Source: Sporosarcina jiandibaonis
GTDB lineage: Bacteria > Bacillota > Bacilli > Bacillales_A > Planococcaceae
Assembly (NCBI RefSeq): GCF_013184495.1
Contig: NZ_JAAOIY010000001.1
Span: 1-64,000 of the forward strand
Reading direction: 5' to 3'
DNA length: 64,000 bases
Part shown: one piece after another, positions 54,589 through 63,689 of the stretch
Numbering within the stretch: the stretch's first letter is position 1
Layout: each line of letters opens with the position of its first letter
Notes under the pieces: model-generated
What the model saw: only the letters and a program-made list of their open reading frames with translations
What the model was told of the DNA's origin: nothing
The model's database searches: none
Program-made: the position numbers and the translations under genes

Positions 54589-54804
54589 ATGCTGAGGAAT
54601 AGGGTGAGGGAATTACGAGCCCGGCATGATTTTACGCAAATTGAACTTGCAAAACGCGTTGGGGTTACGCGACAGACCATCGGCTTTATCGAAAAAGGAG
54701 AATTTTCACCGTCCGTCACATTGTCATTGAAACTTGCCCGTGAACTTGACTGTAGTATTAATGAATTATTTTGGTTGGAAGGGGAGGAAGAAGATGAAAA
54801 ATGA
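54589..54804 (+). CDS. small XRE family HTH regulator (second copy)
   Basis: A 71-residue stand-alone helix-turn-helix protein (RVRELRARHDFTQIELAKRVGVTRQTIGFIEKG) with an acidic tail. It is clearly related to the regulator at 43743-43946 over the whole HTH. The ATG follows gaggtgatg. Its end overlaps the next gene by 11 bases. It probably controls this small operon. Confidence 0.87.
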   Translation: MLRNRVRELRARHDFTQIELAKRVGVTRQTIGFIEKGEFSPSVTLSLKLARELDCSINELFWLEGEEEDEK

Positions 54805-55288
54805 TATGCGTGTTACGTATCCGTTGTGGCAGATGGGCTCCATAGCGATCCTAATGGTTTTAGTGTTCATAGTCGGTAGTTCAGCAAATTTCGAAGTCTA
54901 TGATGAAGGAGGATTCATGTTAACGTTTAGTTTGGGGTTTGTGAAAGGGATGACTGTCTATGTTTTTTTGATGTTGTATCTAGTAACACTCATCGCATTC
55001 ATTGCAAAAGTCGGTAAACATAACAAACGCTTTCCATTACAAAAAATATCCCTATTATCACTCAAACCCCAGGAATATATGGATGACGATGAGTTATATC
55101 AGGAAGTAACGAGAAGGGCTACTCAAAAAGTGTATTCATTTTTCTCTTTCGCTCTCCCGGTAGTCGCGGTTTTTTTCATAATGCTTCCCATCTCAAAAGT
55201 ATGGATGATTATAAGCATACTATTGCTGTCCCTGTTCCAATATTTAATTTATTACACAACGATTAGAAAGTATGTCGCGGAGGACTAA
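54794..55288 (+). CDS. unrecognised four-helix membrane protein paired with an HTH regulator
   Basis: A 164-residue protein with hydrophobic segments at about 12-30, 42-68, 113-133 and 136-153, and a cytoplasmic loop with acidic residues (MDDDELYQEVTRRATQKV). The ATG at 54794 has ggggaggaag directly upstream. No specific family is recognised. It belongs to the same regulator-plus-membrane-protein scheme as 43264-43946, but the two membrane proteins share little sequence by eye. Confidence 0.7.
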   Translation: MKNDMRVTYPLWQMGSIAILMVLVFIVGSSANFEVYDEGGFMLTFSLGFVKGMTVYVFLMLYLVTLIAFIAKVGKHNKRFPLQKISLLSLKPQEYMDDDELYQEVTRRATQKVYSFFSFALPVVAVFFIMLPISKVWMIISILLLSLFQYLIYYTTIRKYVAED

Positions 55289-55291
55289 TAT

Positions 55292-55738
55292 ATGTTTGAG
55301 TATTTTTTAGTGTTCATAGGTGCAGCAATTCCAATGGTGGAAATTGCGCTAGCAATACCACTGGGCATAATAAATGGTTTATCTCCAGTTTGGGTGATTC
55401 TAACTGCATTCATTGGTAATATGCTGACGGTTCTGGTCGTTATTATTGGATTCCAAAGAGTGAAAGAGTGGATGGAATCTAGAAATCGGAAGAAAGGAAA
55501 AGCAGAATCTAAGCGAACGGAGAGAGGTAAACGTATTTGGAATAAGTACGGCATGCCAGGTGTTGCTCTACTAGGACCAATTGTAATTGGAACACATATC
55601 GCGGCATTCATCGGACTGCTTTTCGGGGCGAATAAAACAAATGCCACTGTTTGGATGACTATCAGCATAGCGCTTTGGTCATTGGTATTCGGAATTGCAA
55701 CCGCGCTCGGATTTGATTTTTTCAATCGAAGCTTTTAA
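55292..55738 (+). CDS. Sm_multidrug_ex (PF06695) family small membrane protein
   Basis: A 148-residue protein of the so-called small multidrug export family. Segments MVEIALAIPLGIINGLSP and GVALLGPIVIGTHIAAF are the two half-repeats, separated by a highly charged cytoplasmic loop (residues 60-85). The name is historical; transport function is not established. It starts 4 bases after the previous gene with cggagg, so it is the third gene of that operon. Confidence 0.78.
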   Translation: MFEYFLVFIGAAIPMVEIALAIPLGIINGLSPVWVILTAFIGNMLTVLVVIIGFQRVKEWMESRNRKKGKAESKRTERGKRIWNKYGMPGVALLGPIVIGTHIAAFIGLLFGANKTNATVWMTISIALWSLVFGIATALGFDFFNRSF

Positions 55739-55739
55739 G

Positions 55740-55788
55740 AAAAGCTCTAAGTGCATCCCGCTAAAACGGGAGTACTTAGGGCTTTTTA
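55740..55788 (+). terminator. intrinsic terminator
   Basis: Long stem aaaagctctaagt ... acttagggctttt with an inner tcccg / cggga pairing, followed by T residues. Confidence 0.85.
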
Positions 55789-55835
55789 TGAACTACATTT
55801 TTGGGTTTCAAGAAAATCATCAAATAACCAAAAAA

Positions 55836-55864
55836 TTGAATATGGACCGTCTGGTAGGTATAAT
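55836..55864 (+). promoter_or_regulatory. sigma-A promoter of the tetR gene
   Basis: TTGAAT (55836-55841), 17-base spacer, TATAAT (55859-55864). The start codon follows 32 bases later. Confidence 0.8.
55846..55859. promoter_or_regulatory. TetR operator in its own promoter
   Basis: ACCGTC-TG-GTAGGT lies between the -35 and -10 boxes. It matches 12 of 14 positions of the perfect palindrome at 56575-56588. Confidence 0.72.
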
Positions 55865-55895
55865 GTATAGATATGCAATAAAGGAGGGAAGCAGA

Positions 55896-56435
55896 ATGGA
55901 GGGTACATCTAGGAAAATAGCCATTCTTGATGCCGCATCTAAAATTGTTGCTGAGAAGGGAATCTTTTATTTAACACTCGATGCGGTAGCCGAGGAAGCT
56001 GGAATTAGTAAAGGCGGTCTACTTTATCACTATCGTTCGAAAGAAGTGTTAGTTGAAAAAATGGTCGAGCACTTAGCCAGCAATTATAAAAGTAAAATTG
56101 ATAGTCATGCCGCTGAAGATTCCGAAGAAAAAGGGAAGCGGACCCGCGCTTATCTTGATGTAACTTTTAAAAATACATACAAAAATAAAGATATGCATGC
56201 CGGATTACTCGCAGCGAAAGCAATAAACCCGACCTTATTAAATCCAATTCATGAAGTTTATACAGAGTGGCAACATGATATTGAAAATGACGGGCTCGAT
56301 CCGATTATGACAACAATTATTCGATTAGCAACAGACGGGATATGGTTAGCTGACCTTTTCGATATAAATCCTATTGACAGCGAACAAAAAGAATTGATCT
56401 ATAATACGTTAAGAAAATGGACGTTTGAAAGATGA
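55896..56435 (+). CDS. TetR/AcrR family repressor of the carnitine operon
   Basis: A 179-residue TetR-type regulator. The N-terminal DNA-binding domain reads RKIAILDAASKIVAEKG, then LDAVAEEAGISKGGLLYHYRSKEVLVEKM; a helical ligand domain of about 120 residues follows. The ATG at 55896 has aaggaggg at 7 bases. It lies just upstream of, and is co-oriented with, the carnitine genes but has its own promoter. The shared operator indicates that it represses itself and the operon. The inducer is probably carnitine or a pathway intermediate (inference). Confidence 0.82.
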   Translation: MEGTSRKIAILDAASKIVAEKGIFYLTLDAVAEEAGISKGGLLYHYRSKEVLVEKMVEHLASNYKSKIDSHAAEDSEEKGKRTRAYLDVTFKNTYKNKDMHAGLLAAKAINPTLLNPIHEVYTEWQHDIENDGLDPIMTTIIRLATDGIWLADLFDINPIDSEQKELIYNTLRKWTFER

Positions 56436-56528
56436 TTATCTCTTGAAAGCGATATTTTCTCCTCATTTAAAACAAACGGTGCGAAATACCTGCCCTGTAT
56501 AGAATTGCTTTTTATTTATATTATGGGG

Positions 56529-56557
56529 TTGAAAGCGAAAACATCCATCTGTATAGT
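56529..56557 (+). promoter_or_regulatory. sigma-A promoter of the carnitine operon
   Basis: TTGAAA (56529-56534), 17-base spacer, TATAGT (56552-56557). Confidence 0.82.
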
Positions 56558-56574
56558 GTTGGGTGAAAGCTAAA

Positions 56575-56588
56575 ACCGTCTGGACGGT
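56575..56588. promoter_or_regulatory. perfect TetR operator downstream of the operon promoter
   Basis: ACCGTC-TG-GACGGT has 6-base perfect inverted arms. It lies about 10 bases after the predicted transcription start, a typical repressor position. Confidence 0.8.
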
Positions 56589-56622
56589 ACAGTGCTTTGA
56601 AAAAGGTATCGGAGGAGATAAT

Positions 56623-57516
56623 ATGAAGAACAAAGTATTATTAACAGCAGCAGTCACAGGGGCAGGAGACACGACTGGAATTAGCGATTTGGTGCCAGTA
56701 ACGCCGAAAGAGATTGCGAACTCAGCTATTGAATCGGCGAAAGCGGGCGCAACAGTCGCCCATATTCATGCACGTGACCCGAAAACAGGTGGAGTAAGCC
56801 ATGACATTGAACATTACCGTGAGATAGTTGATCGCATCCGAGATTCAGAAGTCGATGTTGTTATAAATATCACGGCAGGCGGCGGAGGCGATTTCATACC
56901 TAGTTTAGATACGCCGGCCGCGGGTGGAAATGGAACATTCATTCAAACCCCTGAAGAACGTCATAAGCCAGTAGGACAACTACTGCCTGAAATGTGCACA
57001 CTGGACTGTGGAAGTGTTAACTTCGGCGATATGATTTATATGAGCCCTACTGATTGGTTGAGAGAACATGCAATGCTGATTCAAAAAAGCGGCGTGAAGC
57101 CTGAATTAGAATGTTTTGATACAGGGCATCTACGTTTTGCAAAACAATTAATTGATGAAGGTTTAATCGATGGAGATCCAATGTTTCAATTTTGTCTAGG
57201 AATTCCTTGGGGCGCGGAAGCGGATGTTGAAACAATCATGTACTTTAAAAATCGTTTACCCGAAAACGCGCATTGGTCCGCATTTGGAATCGGTCGGATG
57301 CAATTGCCAATTGCTATGCAAACCGCAATGCTAGGCGGGAATATCCGCGTCGGTCTGGAAGACAACCTATACTTAACCAGAGGGGTGCCTGCACGTAACG
57401 AACAACTCGTTGAGAAGGCGGTTGAAATGTTGCATAGCAATGGCATCGAAGTAATGACACCTCAAGAAGCCCGAGTTTACTACGAATTAAGAAACCCTCA
57501 CGGAGGTGTTAAATAA
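56623..57516 (+). CDS. 3-dehydrocarnitine cleavage enzyme (BKACE, DUF849 family)
   Basis: Beta-keto acid cleavage enzyme predicted to react 3-dehydrocarnitine with acetyl-CoA, giving acetoacetate and betainyl-CoA. The 297-residue TIM barrel has the zinc-ligand motif AHIHARDPKTGG (about residues 46-57), the catalytic Glu region LECFDTGHL and GIGRMQLPIA near the C-terminus. Substrate choice rests on the adjacent carnitine dehydrogenase and thioesterase. The ATG follows tcggaggag. Its stop overlaps the dehydrogenase start (TAATG). Confidence 0.88.
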   Translation: MKNKVLLTAAVTGAGDTTGISDLVPVTPKEIANSAIESAKAGATVAHIHARDPKTGGVSHDIEHYREIVDRIRDSEVDVVINITAGGGGDFIPSLDTPAAGGNGTFIQTPEERHKPVGQLLPEMCTLDCGSVNFGDMIYMSPTDWLREHAMLIQKSGVKPELECFDTGHLRFAKQLIDEGLIDGDPMFQFCLGIPWGAEADVETIMYFKNRLPENAHWSAFGIGRMQLPIAMQTAMLGGNIRVGLEDNLYLTRGVPARNEQLVEKAVEMLHSNGIEVMTPQEARVYYELRNPHGGVK

Positions 57517-58481
57517 TGACTGTAAACTTAAAACCTATCAAAATACTTGCTGTGATTGGCACAGGTGTAATTGGAAACGGTTGGATTGCGCGGTTTTTAG
57601 CTCAAGGATACAAAGTTGGCGCTTTTGATCCGAGCGAAGGCGCGGAAGAAAGAACGCGCTTAGCTATTGAACGGGCATGGCCTTCTTTAGTACAAATGGG
57701 GTTAGCATCAAATGCATCTGCCGATCGGGTTATCTTTGCTTCGACAATTGAAGAGGCTGTAATGGATGCTGATTTAATCCAAGAAAATGTTCCGGAAAGA
57801 GAAGAACTGAAAAAAAGCGTTTTGCAAGCGATTGATAGATTTGCGAAACCTGAAGCAATTATCGCTTCTAGTACATCAGGAATAATGCCAAGCGTTTTGC
57901 AAGAAGGGCTTCACCACCCGGAGCGTTTAATCGTGGCGCATCCATTTAATCCTGTTTATATTTTACCGTTAGTCGAATTGGTGGCGGGGCATGCAACATC
58001 TCCTTCAATTATGGAACGAGCAAAATTATTCTATAAGGCAGTCGAAATGAAGCCGCTCATTATCAAAAAAGAAATCGAAGGACATGTGGCGGACCGGTTA
58101 ATGGAAGCGCTATGGCGTGAATCGCTACATTTGGTGAATGATGGAATTGCAACAACTGAAGAGATTGATGCATCGATTATTTACGGAGCAGGACTCCGTT
58201 GGGCGCAAATGGGGCCATTTCTGACTTTCCATTTAGCTGGCGGAGATAAAGGGATGCGTCATATGCTTGAACAATTTGGTCCAGCACTTAAGCTTCCGTG
58301 GACTAAATTAGAAGCGCCAGAATTAACAGAGGACTTAAAGGAAAAGGTTATTGAAGGTTGTGAAACCCATGCAGGGGAAGTGTCAATAGCTGATCTAGAA
58401 GAGAGACGAAATGAGTTTCTCGTGAAATTGCTTAATCTAGTAGAAGAGTATTGGCATGAGCCAAATAAAGTGACTGTCTAA
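57516..58481 (+). CDS. L-carnitine dehydrogenase
   Basis: NAD-dependent oxidation of L-carnitine to 3-dehydrocarnitine. The 321-residue 3-hydroxyacyl-CoA-dehydrogenase-like protein has the Rossmann motif VIGTGVIGNGWIARFLAQG (about residues 13-31), the catalytic segment SSTSGIMPS, AHPFNPVYILPLVELV (His) and the C-terminal domain with GAGLRWAQMGPF. The latter is the lambda-crystallin/carnitine dehydrogenase pattern. It is translationally coupled to the preceding cleavage enzyme. Confidence 0.9.
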   Translation: MTVNLKPIKILAVIGTGVIGNGWIARFLAQGYKVGAFDPSEGAEERTRLAIERAWPSLVQMGLASNASADRVIFASTIEEAVMDADLIQENVPEREELKKSVLQAIDRFAKPEAIIASSTSGIMPSVLQEGLHHPERLIVAHPFNPVYILPLVELVAGHATSPSIMERAKLFYKAVEMKPLIIKKEIEGHVADRLMEALWRESLHLVNDGIATTEEIDASIIYGAGLRWAQMGPFLTFHLAGGDKGMRHMLEQFGPALKLPWTKLEAPELTEDLKEKVIEGCETHAGEVSIADLEERRNEFLVKLLNLVEEYWHEPNKVTV

Positions 58482-58503
58482 TAATTGGAATGAGGTGTTT
58501 TAA

Positions 58504-58974
58504 ATGGAACATAATTCTTTTGTCTTTCAAAGTACTGTACAATCACAATGGGTCGATTATAACGGTCATATGAACGATGCTGCTTATGCGAAAGCGTTTA
58601 GTTTAGCAGTGGATGCGTTTATGGATTTTATAGGGTTGGATGAAGATGCGCGGGAAAAGCATGCTTATACGATTTTCACGTTGGAAACCCACCTATGCTA
58701 TTTGCAAGAAGCAAATGAAGGGGAAGAACTTCAAGTGTTTGCTCAATTACTAGATGTTGATGACAAACGGATACATATCTTTTTCACGATGAAAAATAAT
58801 AGTGGCGATATCATTGCTACGAGTGAACAAATGTTAATGGGAATCGATACGAAGGAAGGAAAAGCTGCATCATTTCCTTCTCCGATATCCACAACCATTG
58901 AAAAGTTATCACAATCAGATAAACAGGTAACAATCCCGAAACAAGTAGGTAGAACAATTGGCATTCGCCGATGA
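58504..58974 (+). CDS. betainyl-CoA thioesterase (hot-dog fold)
   Basis: A 156-residue 4HBT-type thioesterase with the family's WVDYNGHMNDAAYAKAFS motif (Asp/Asn/His, about 17-34). It is predicted to release glycine betaine from betainyl-CoA, as CdhB does in Pseudomonas. The substrate assignment rests on its place between carnitine dehydrogenase and the betaine/carnitine transporter. The ATG follows atgaggtg, 22 bases after the dehydrogenase stop. Confidence 0.8.
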   Translation: MEHNSFVFQSTVQSQWVDYNGHMNDAAYAKAFSLAVDAFMDFIGLDEDAREKHAYTIFTLETHLCYLQEANEGEELQVFAQLLDVDDKRIHIFFTMKNNSGDIIATSEQMLMGIDTKEGKAASFPSPISTTIEKLSQSDKQVTIPKQVGRTIGIRR

Positions 58975-59014
58975 ACGCTCGTGGTTGAACACTTAGATAG
59001 GAGAAGATTTATGG

Positions 59015-60217
59015 ATGAAGATTGAAATTAGAAATTTAACAAAAGTATTTGGTTCTCAGCCGCTGCATGGCTTGCAACTGTTGGAGAACGGAGAACAAAA
59101 AGATGAAATCCTTAAAAAGACCGGCATGACTGTTGGAGTTGACCGGGCAACATTCTCGGTACGGGAAGGTGAAGTGTTCGTAATCATGGGATTGTCCGGA
59201 AGTGGAAAATCAACATTAATTCGACTTGTAAATCGTTTGATCGAGCCGACAAGTGGTGAAGTTCTCATTGACGGGGAAAACCTAACGAAAATGGATTCCA
59301 AATCACTCATTGAAACGAGACGGAAAAAGTTAGGAATGGTGTTCCAGAACTTCGGATTGCTTCCTCATCGGACTGTTTTAAGTAATGTCGCTTATGGCTT
59401 GGAAATTCAAGATGTCAATAAAGAAGAACGTGAAGCGAAAGCGTTGAAAGTAATCGCGGATGTTGGTTTAAAAGGCTATGAAGACAGCTATCCGAGTGAA
59501 TTAAGTGGTGGAATGCAACAACGTGTCGGAATTGCGCGCGCTCTTGCGAATGATTCTGATATTTTATTAATGGATGAAGCCTTTAGTGCGCTAGACCCGA
59601 TTATCCGTAAAGAAATGCAAGATGAGCTGATGAATCTGCAAAGCAAACTTGGCAAAACGATTTTATTTATCACGCATGACCTAGATGAGGCACTAAAGCT
59701 TGGCGACCGCATCGCTATCATGAAAGAAGGCCAGATTGTCCAAATTGGTACATCAGAAGAAATTTTAGAAAATCCGGCCAATGAATATGTGTCAAAATTT
59801 GTGCGAGATGTAGACCGCTCTAAAGTATTAAAAGCATCTAATGTTATGAAAAAGCCAGAAGTTCTTATGACACAGAAAGACGGTCCGCGAGTGGCAGTAC
59901 GTAAAATGGAGGAAATTGGCGCATCCAGCATCTTTGTAGTTGATGAGGAAAATAAACTCCAGGGTCTTTTAACTGTCGATGATGCGATTAAAGCATACAA
60001 AGAGGATATTTTGGTGGAAAAGCTATTAATCGAAGATTTGTACAAGGCAGCTCCAGATACTCCATTAAGCGATCTTATCGAGATTGCTGCACAAACAAAA
60101 TATCCACTGACAGTTGTTGAAGATGGAAAATTGCTTGGTATCATCTCGCGTGTTTCCATTCTTTCCGGACTAGTACTAGGTAAAGAGAGTAAAGAAAATG
60201 GGGTGGAAGCGAAATGA
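59015..60217 (+). CDS. glycine betaine/carnitine ABC transporter ATP-binding protein (OpuAA-like)
   Basis: A 400-residue ATPase with an N-terminal ProV-type extension, Walker A GLSGSGKST (about 62-70), signature LSGGMQQRVGIARAL (about 164-178), Walker B DILLMDEAFSALDP and tandem CBS domains (about 275-395). CBS domains in OpuA sense ionic strength, so uptake may be osmotically activated. The ATG has ataggagaag upstream. The reading frame overlaps the permease start by 4 bases (ATGA). Confidence 0.9.
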   Translation: MKIEIRNLTKVFGSQPLHGLQLLENGEQKDEILKKTGMTVGVDRATFSVREGEVFVIMGLSGSGKSTLIRLVNRLIEPTSGEVLIDGENLTKMDSKSLIETRRKKLGMVFQNFGLLPHRTVLSNVAYGLEIQDVNKEEREAKALKVIADVGLKGYEDSYPSELSGGMQQRVGIARALANDSDILLMDEAFSALDPIIRKEMQDELMNLQSKLGKTILFITHDLDEALKLGDRIAIMKEGQIVQIGTSEEILENPANEYVSKFVRDVDRSKVLKASNVMKKPEVLMTQKDGPRVAVRKMEEIGASSIFVVDEENKLQGLLTVDDAIKAYKEDILVEKLLIEDLYKAAPDTPLSDLIEIAAQTKYPLTVVEDGKLLGIISRVSILSGLVLGKESKENGVEAK

Positions 60218-61044
60218 ATTATTTTGATTTTCCACTAGAAGAATGGACCAATAATTTCGTGGATAATTGGCTCCTGCCTTACTTGAGCGGCTTCTTTGAT
60301 CAAATAAGTAAAGTATTAAGTTCATTGATCGATGGTGTGACAAATCTTTTAATTTGGATACCAGCAGAACTCATAGTGCTGGTCCTTATTTTTTTGTCTT
60401 GGAAAATAGCAGGAAAAGGAATGGCATTATTCACCTTGATTGGTTCGCTTTTCATCGGATCCGTCGATTTATGGGTAGAATCCATGCAAACTTTTTCAAT
60501 TGTCATCGTTTCAACGATAATTTCCGTTCTAGTCGGGATTCCGGTCGGGATTTTTAGTGCGCTTAACAAAACGGTAGATAATATTGTTAGACCAATTTTG
60601 GATTTTATGCAAACGCTACCCAGTTTTGTTTACTTGATTCCAGCAATTTTATTATTCGGTCTTGGAAATGTGCCAGCAGTAATTGCAACCTTTATTTTTG
60701 CGGCACCGCCCGCAGTTCGAATGACAACATTGGGAATTAAACAAGTGCCGGAAGATGTCATTGAAGCGTCCAAAGCATTTGGTACGACCTCAAAACAATT
60801 GCTGTTTAAAGTACAAGTACCATTGGCATTGCCTACAATTATGGCAGGGGTCAATCAATCCATCATGTTAGCTTTATCCATGGCTGTTGTTGCTTCAATG
60901 ATCGGGGCACCAGGTCTTGGTACTACCGTATTAACTGGAATTTCAACGGTAAATGTGGGACTTGGGTTAACAGGCGGGTTAGCAATAGTTGTGTTAGCGA
61001 TCATCTTAGATCGCATCACGCAAAAGTTAGGTCAAAAATCATAA
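60214..61044 (+). CDS. glycine betaine/carnitine ABC transporter permease (OpuAB-like)
   Basis: A 276-residue permease with an N-terminal amphipathic stretch (about 1-40) and six to seven helices. The EAA loop EASKAFGTTSKQLLFKVQVPLALPTI (first residues about 185) contacts the ATPase. It overlaps the ATPase gene by 4 bases and precedes the binding protein by 18 bases. Confidence 0.9.
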   Translation: MNYFDFPLEEWTNNFVDNWLLPYLSGFFDQISKVLSSLIDGVTNLLIWIPAELIVLVLIFLSWKIAGKGMALFTLIGSLFIGSVDLWVESMQTFSIVIVSTIISVLVGIPVGIFSALNKTVDNIVRPILDFMQTLPSFVYLIPAILLFGLGNVPAVIATFIFAAPPAVRMTTLGIKQVPEDVIEASKAFGTTSKQLLFKVQVPLALPTIMAGVNQSIMLALSMAVVASMIGAPGLGTTVLTGISTVNVGLGLTGGLAIVVLAIILDRITQKLGQKS

Positions 61045-61062
61045 TTTGAAGGAGAGATTTTG

Positions 61063-61935
61063 ATGAGGAAGTTTTTATTCGGTTTAATGACAGTTTTACT
61101 TGTTGTAGTATTGGCTGCATGTTCGTCCGAAGATAAGAAAAATGATGAAAAGTCATCGGCCAAAAAAGATCAAACAATCACTTTTGGTGTAACACCATGG
61201 ACAAGTACGGTGCCTCCGACAAAAATTGCACGATTGATTTTAGAAGATATGGGGTATAAGGTAAAAGAAACAAATGCTGATGTCAGCAGTATTTACATCG
61301 GTTTATCACGCGGCGATATCAATGTTTATATGGACTCATGGATGCCGAGCCACGAAGTGCACTTGGAAAAATATAAAGGAAAAGTGGAAGATACAGCAAT
61401 TAGCTTTTCAGGTGCCGCGTCAGGTTTAGTTGTACCGACATATATGGAAGATATTAATTCCATCGAAGATTTAAAAGGCAAGGAAGATTTGTTTAACAAT
61501 GAAATTTATGGAGTTGAAGCAGGCGGGAACGCGGCTAAAATTATTGATTCCTTGATAGAAGGATACGGTTTGGATATGAAACAAGTAAATTCTTCTGAAG
61601 GCGGTATGATTGCCCAAGGAAGACGTCAAATCGAACAGAAAAAGCCAGTTGTATTCTACGGATGGCGGCCTCATACGATGTTTAATAAAATGGACATCAA
61701 AGTAATCGAAGATCCTAAAGGTTACTTCAGTATTCCAGATATCCACGTCATCACGAATGCGGGTCTGAAAGAAGAAGCACCTGAAGCATATGAATTTTTA
61801 AGCAATTGGAGCATCGACATTGATGATCTTGAAGCAATGATCGTAGCGATTGAAGACGGTGCAGAGCCGGAAGATGTTGCGCGCGAGTGGATTGATAACA
61901 ATCAGGATAAAGTGAATGAAATGATCGGTAAATAA
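61063..61935 (+). CDS. glycine betaine/carnitine ABC transporter binding lipoprotein (OpuAC-like)
   Basis: A 290-residue lipoprotein with a signal peptide ending in the lipobox VLAAC (Cys 20). The OpuAC/ProX-type fold follows, and the aromatic ligand-cage tryptophans are likely those in GVTPWTST, DSWMPSHE and YGWRPH. Co-location with carnitine genes suggests that carnitine or related quaternary amines are the ligand. ATG 61063 has aaggagag upstream; a TTG directly before it is less likely. Confidence 0.9.
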   Translation: MRKFLFGLMTVLLVVVLAACSSEDKKNDEKSSAKKDQTITFGVTPWTSTVPPTKIARLILEDMGYKVKETNADVSSIYIGLSRGDINVYMDSWMPSHEVHLEKYKGKVEDTAISFSGAASGLVVPTYMEDINSIEDLKGKEDLFNNEIYGVEAGGNAAKIIDSLIEGYGLDMKQVNSSEGGMIAQGRRQIEQKKPVVFYGWRPHTMFNKMDIKVIEDPKGYFSIPDIHVITNAGLKEEAPEAYEFLSNWSIDIDDLEAMIVAIEDGAEPEDVAREWIDNNQDKVNEMIGK

Positions 61936-61948
61936 TAGGAGTGTTTTC

Positions 61949-63688
61949 ATGAGTGAGTACAGAGAAATAATTGTTGAAAGGGAAGTTCCTTGCACAGTCA
62001 GGGATGGGGTCACATTATATGCGAATATCTATCGACCCCAAGGCGATGGCCAATTTCCTGTTTTATTATCTAGACTACCTTATAATAAAAACCTTCCAGA
62101 GTTTTCCCATCGATACATCGACCCGATACGAATTGCGATGAATGGGTATGTCGTCATTATTCAAGACGTTCGGGGACGATTTGCTTCAGAAGGAGTATTT
62201 GAACCTTATATACAAGAACTAGAGGATGGCTACGATACAGTTGAATGGGCAGCGAAACTGCCTTATTCGACTGGCGATGTCGGGATGTTCGGCTTGTCTT
62301 ATTACGGTTTTACGCAATTGTATGCAGCACTTGAACGACCGCCTTCACTCAAGGCAATATTTCCCGCACAGACTAGAAGCTTGTCGCGAAATGATTTGTT
62401 TTATAGAAATGGTGTTTATGAGTTGGCGTTCATTGAAACATGGATGCTCGATTCGATTGCACCCGATTATTTAAAAAGAGTGGGAAGCGGCAATTTCGAA
62501 GAAACAATGCAGGAAATCAGTCATGATTTAAATAATATTGATGAGTGGTATAAACATAAACCATTTAAAAAGTGGCCGCCAATTAACAAACACCCAGAAT
62601 TGGCGAAGCTCGTTAATAAGTATTTAAATCAAGAACTAGGGAATAAACTTCTTGCAGAAAAAGTTGCAGAGAATGAAAAACGCAGGAAAATTGAAATACC
62701 AGCCTATCATTTGGCGGGATGGTATGACAGCCACTTGGCACCTACATTAACGAATTATGAGGAAATGCAAAGTTCGAAAAACAATCAAAAATTGATCATT
62801 GGACCGTGGGCGCATGGCCAATTCGACTCGGACATTGGAGAACGCTTCTATGGAGTGAATAGCTCAGGAAATTCGATAGAAGGGGAAGCTGATATTACGA
62901 CTCTCCATATTGAATGGTTCGACCATTGGCTAAAGGGAAACAATACGAGTCTCAATGAAAACGATGACCCCGTAAAAATATTTGTAATGGGCATAAACGA
63001 ATGGCGATCGGAAAAAGAATGGCCGTTGAAACGTACAGTATATACGCCTTTTTACTTTCAAAGTGATGGTCGCGCAAATACAGATATGAATTCAGGTCGA
63101 TTACTCGAAAAGCCTGCTGATGAAGTACAAAAAGATTACTATATTCATAATCCGAATAATCCAGTTCCTAGTCTCGGAGGCGGCACATTATTTTTCAAAG
63201 GAAGAAATAATGGTCCTCGAGATCAAAGAGAGATTGAAAAAAGGGAAGACGTCGTAGTTTACACATCAGAACCTTTAACAGAACCGCTAGAAGTGACGGG
63301 CTGGGTGAAAGTCAATCTATGGGCGTCTTCTGATGCTGCCGATACGGACTTTACAGCAAAATTAGTTGATGTTTTACCCGATGGTCGTGCTTATAACCTC
63401 ACTGATGGGATTGTACGTGCAAAGTACCGCAATGGGGATTCAGAAGAAACGAGCCTCAAAGGCGAAATCGTCCAATACGAAATTGATTTGTGGGCAACGA
63501 GCAATGTATTTTTACCTGGACATTGCATCCGAATCGAAATCGCATCAAGTAATTTCCCGCGATTTGATGTGAATCCAGGTACGGGTGACACAACGCTGGA
63601 TACAGTAGAAATGATTCCCGCAAAACAAACGATATACCATGGGGCTGAATATCCTTCCCATGTCGTACTTCCAGTCATACCGAAATAG
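61949..63688 (+). CDS. CocE/NonD family alpha/beta hydrolase
   Basis: A 579-residue hydrolase of the X-Pro dipeptidyl-peptidase (S15)/cocaine-esterase family. The nucleophile is in FGLSYYGFTQ (Ser about 116). An Asp in AGWYDSHLAPT (about 260) and a His in GPWAHGQ (about 289) complete the triad, and a C-terminal jelly-roll domain occupies about 340-575. It is the last gene of the carnitine operon, 13 bases after the binding protein, with aggagtg. I infer that it frees carnitine or a related compound from an ester or amide; the true substrate is unknown. It has no signal peptide. Confidence 0.82.
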   Translation: MSEYREIIVEREVPCTVRDGVTLYANIYRPQGDGQFPVLLSRLPYNKNLPEFSHRYIDPIRIAMNGYVVIIQDVRGRFASEGVFEPYIQELEDGYDTVEWAAKLPYSTGDVGMFGLSYYGFTQLYAALERPPSLKAIFPAQTRSLSRNDLFYRNGVYELAFIETWMLDSIAPDYLKRVGSGNFEETMQEISHDLNNIDEWYKHKPFKKWPPINKHPELAKLVNKYLNQELGNKLLAEKVAENEKRRKIEIPAYHLAGWYDSHLAPTLTNYEEMQSSKNNQKLIIGPWAHGQFDSDIGERFYGVNSSGNSIEGEADITTLHIEWFDHWLKGNNTSLNENDDPVKIFVMGINEWRSEKEWPLKRTVYTPFYFQSDGRANTDMNSGRLLEKPADEVQKDYYIHNPNNPVPSLGGGTLFFKGRNNGPRDQREIEKREDVVVYTSEPLTEPLEVTGWVKVNLWASSDAADTDFTAKLVDVLPDGRAYNLTDGIVRAKYRNGDSEETSLKGEIVQYEIDLWATSNVFLPGHCIRIEIASSNFPRFDVNPGTGDTTLDTVEMIPAKQTIYHGAEYPSHVVLPVIPK

Positions 63689-63689
63689 C

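Noticed and set aside
59488-60159. A 223-codon minus-strand frame opposite the OpuAA-like gene
   Set aside because: It is antisense to an ABC ATPase with all motifs; the frame has biased Ser/Ile content typical of a shadow of codon bias.
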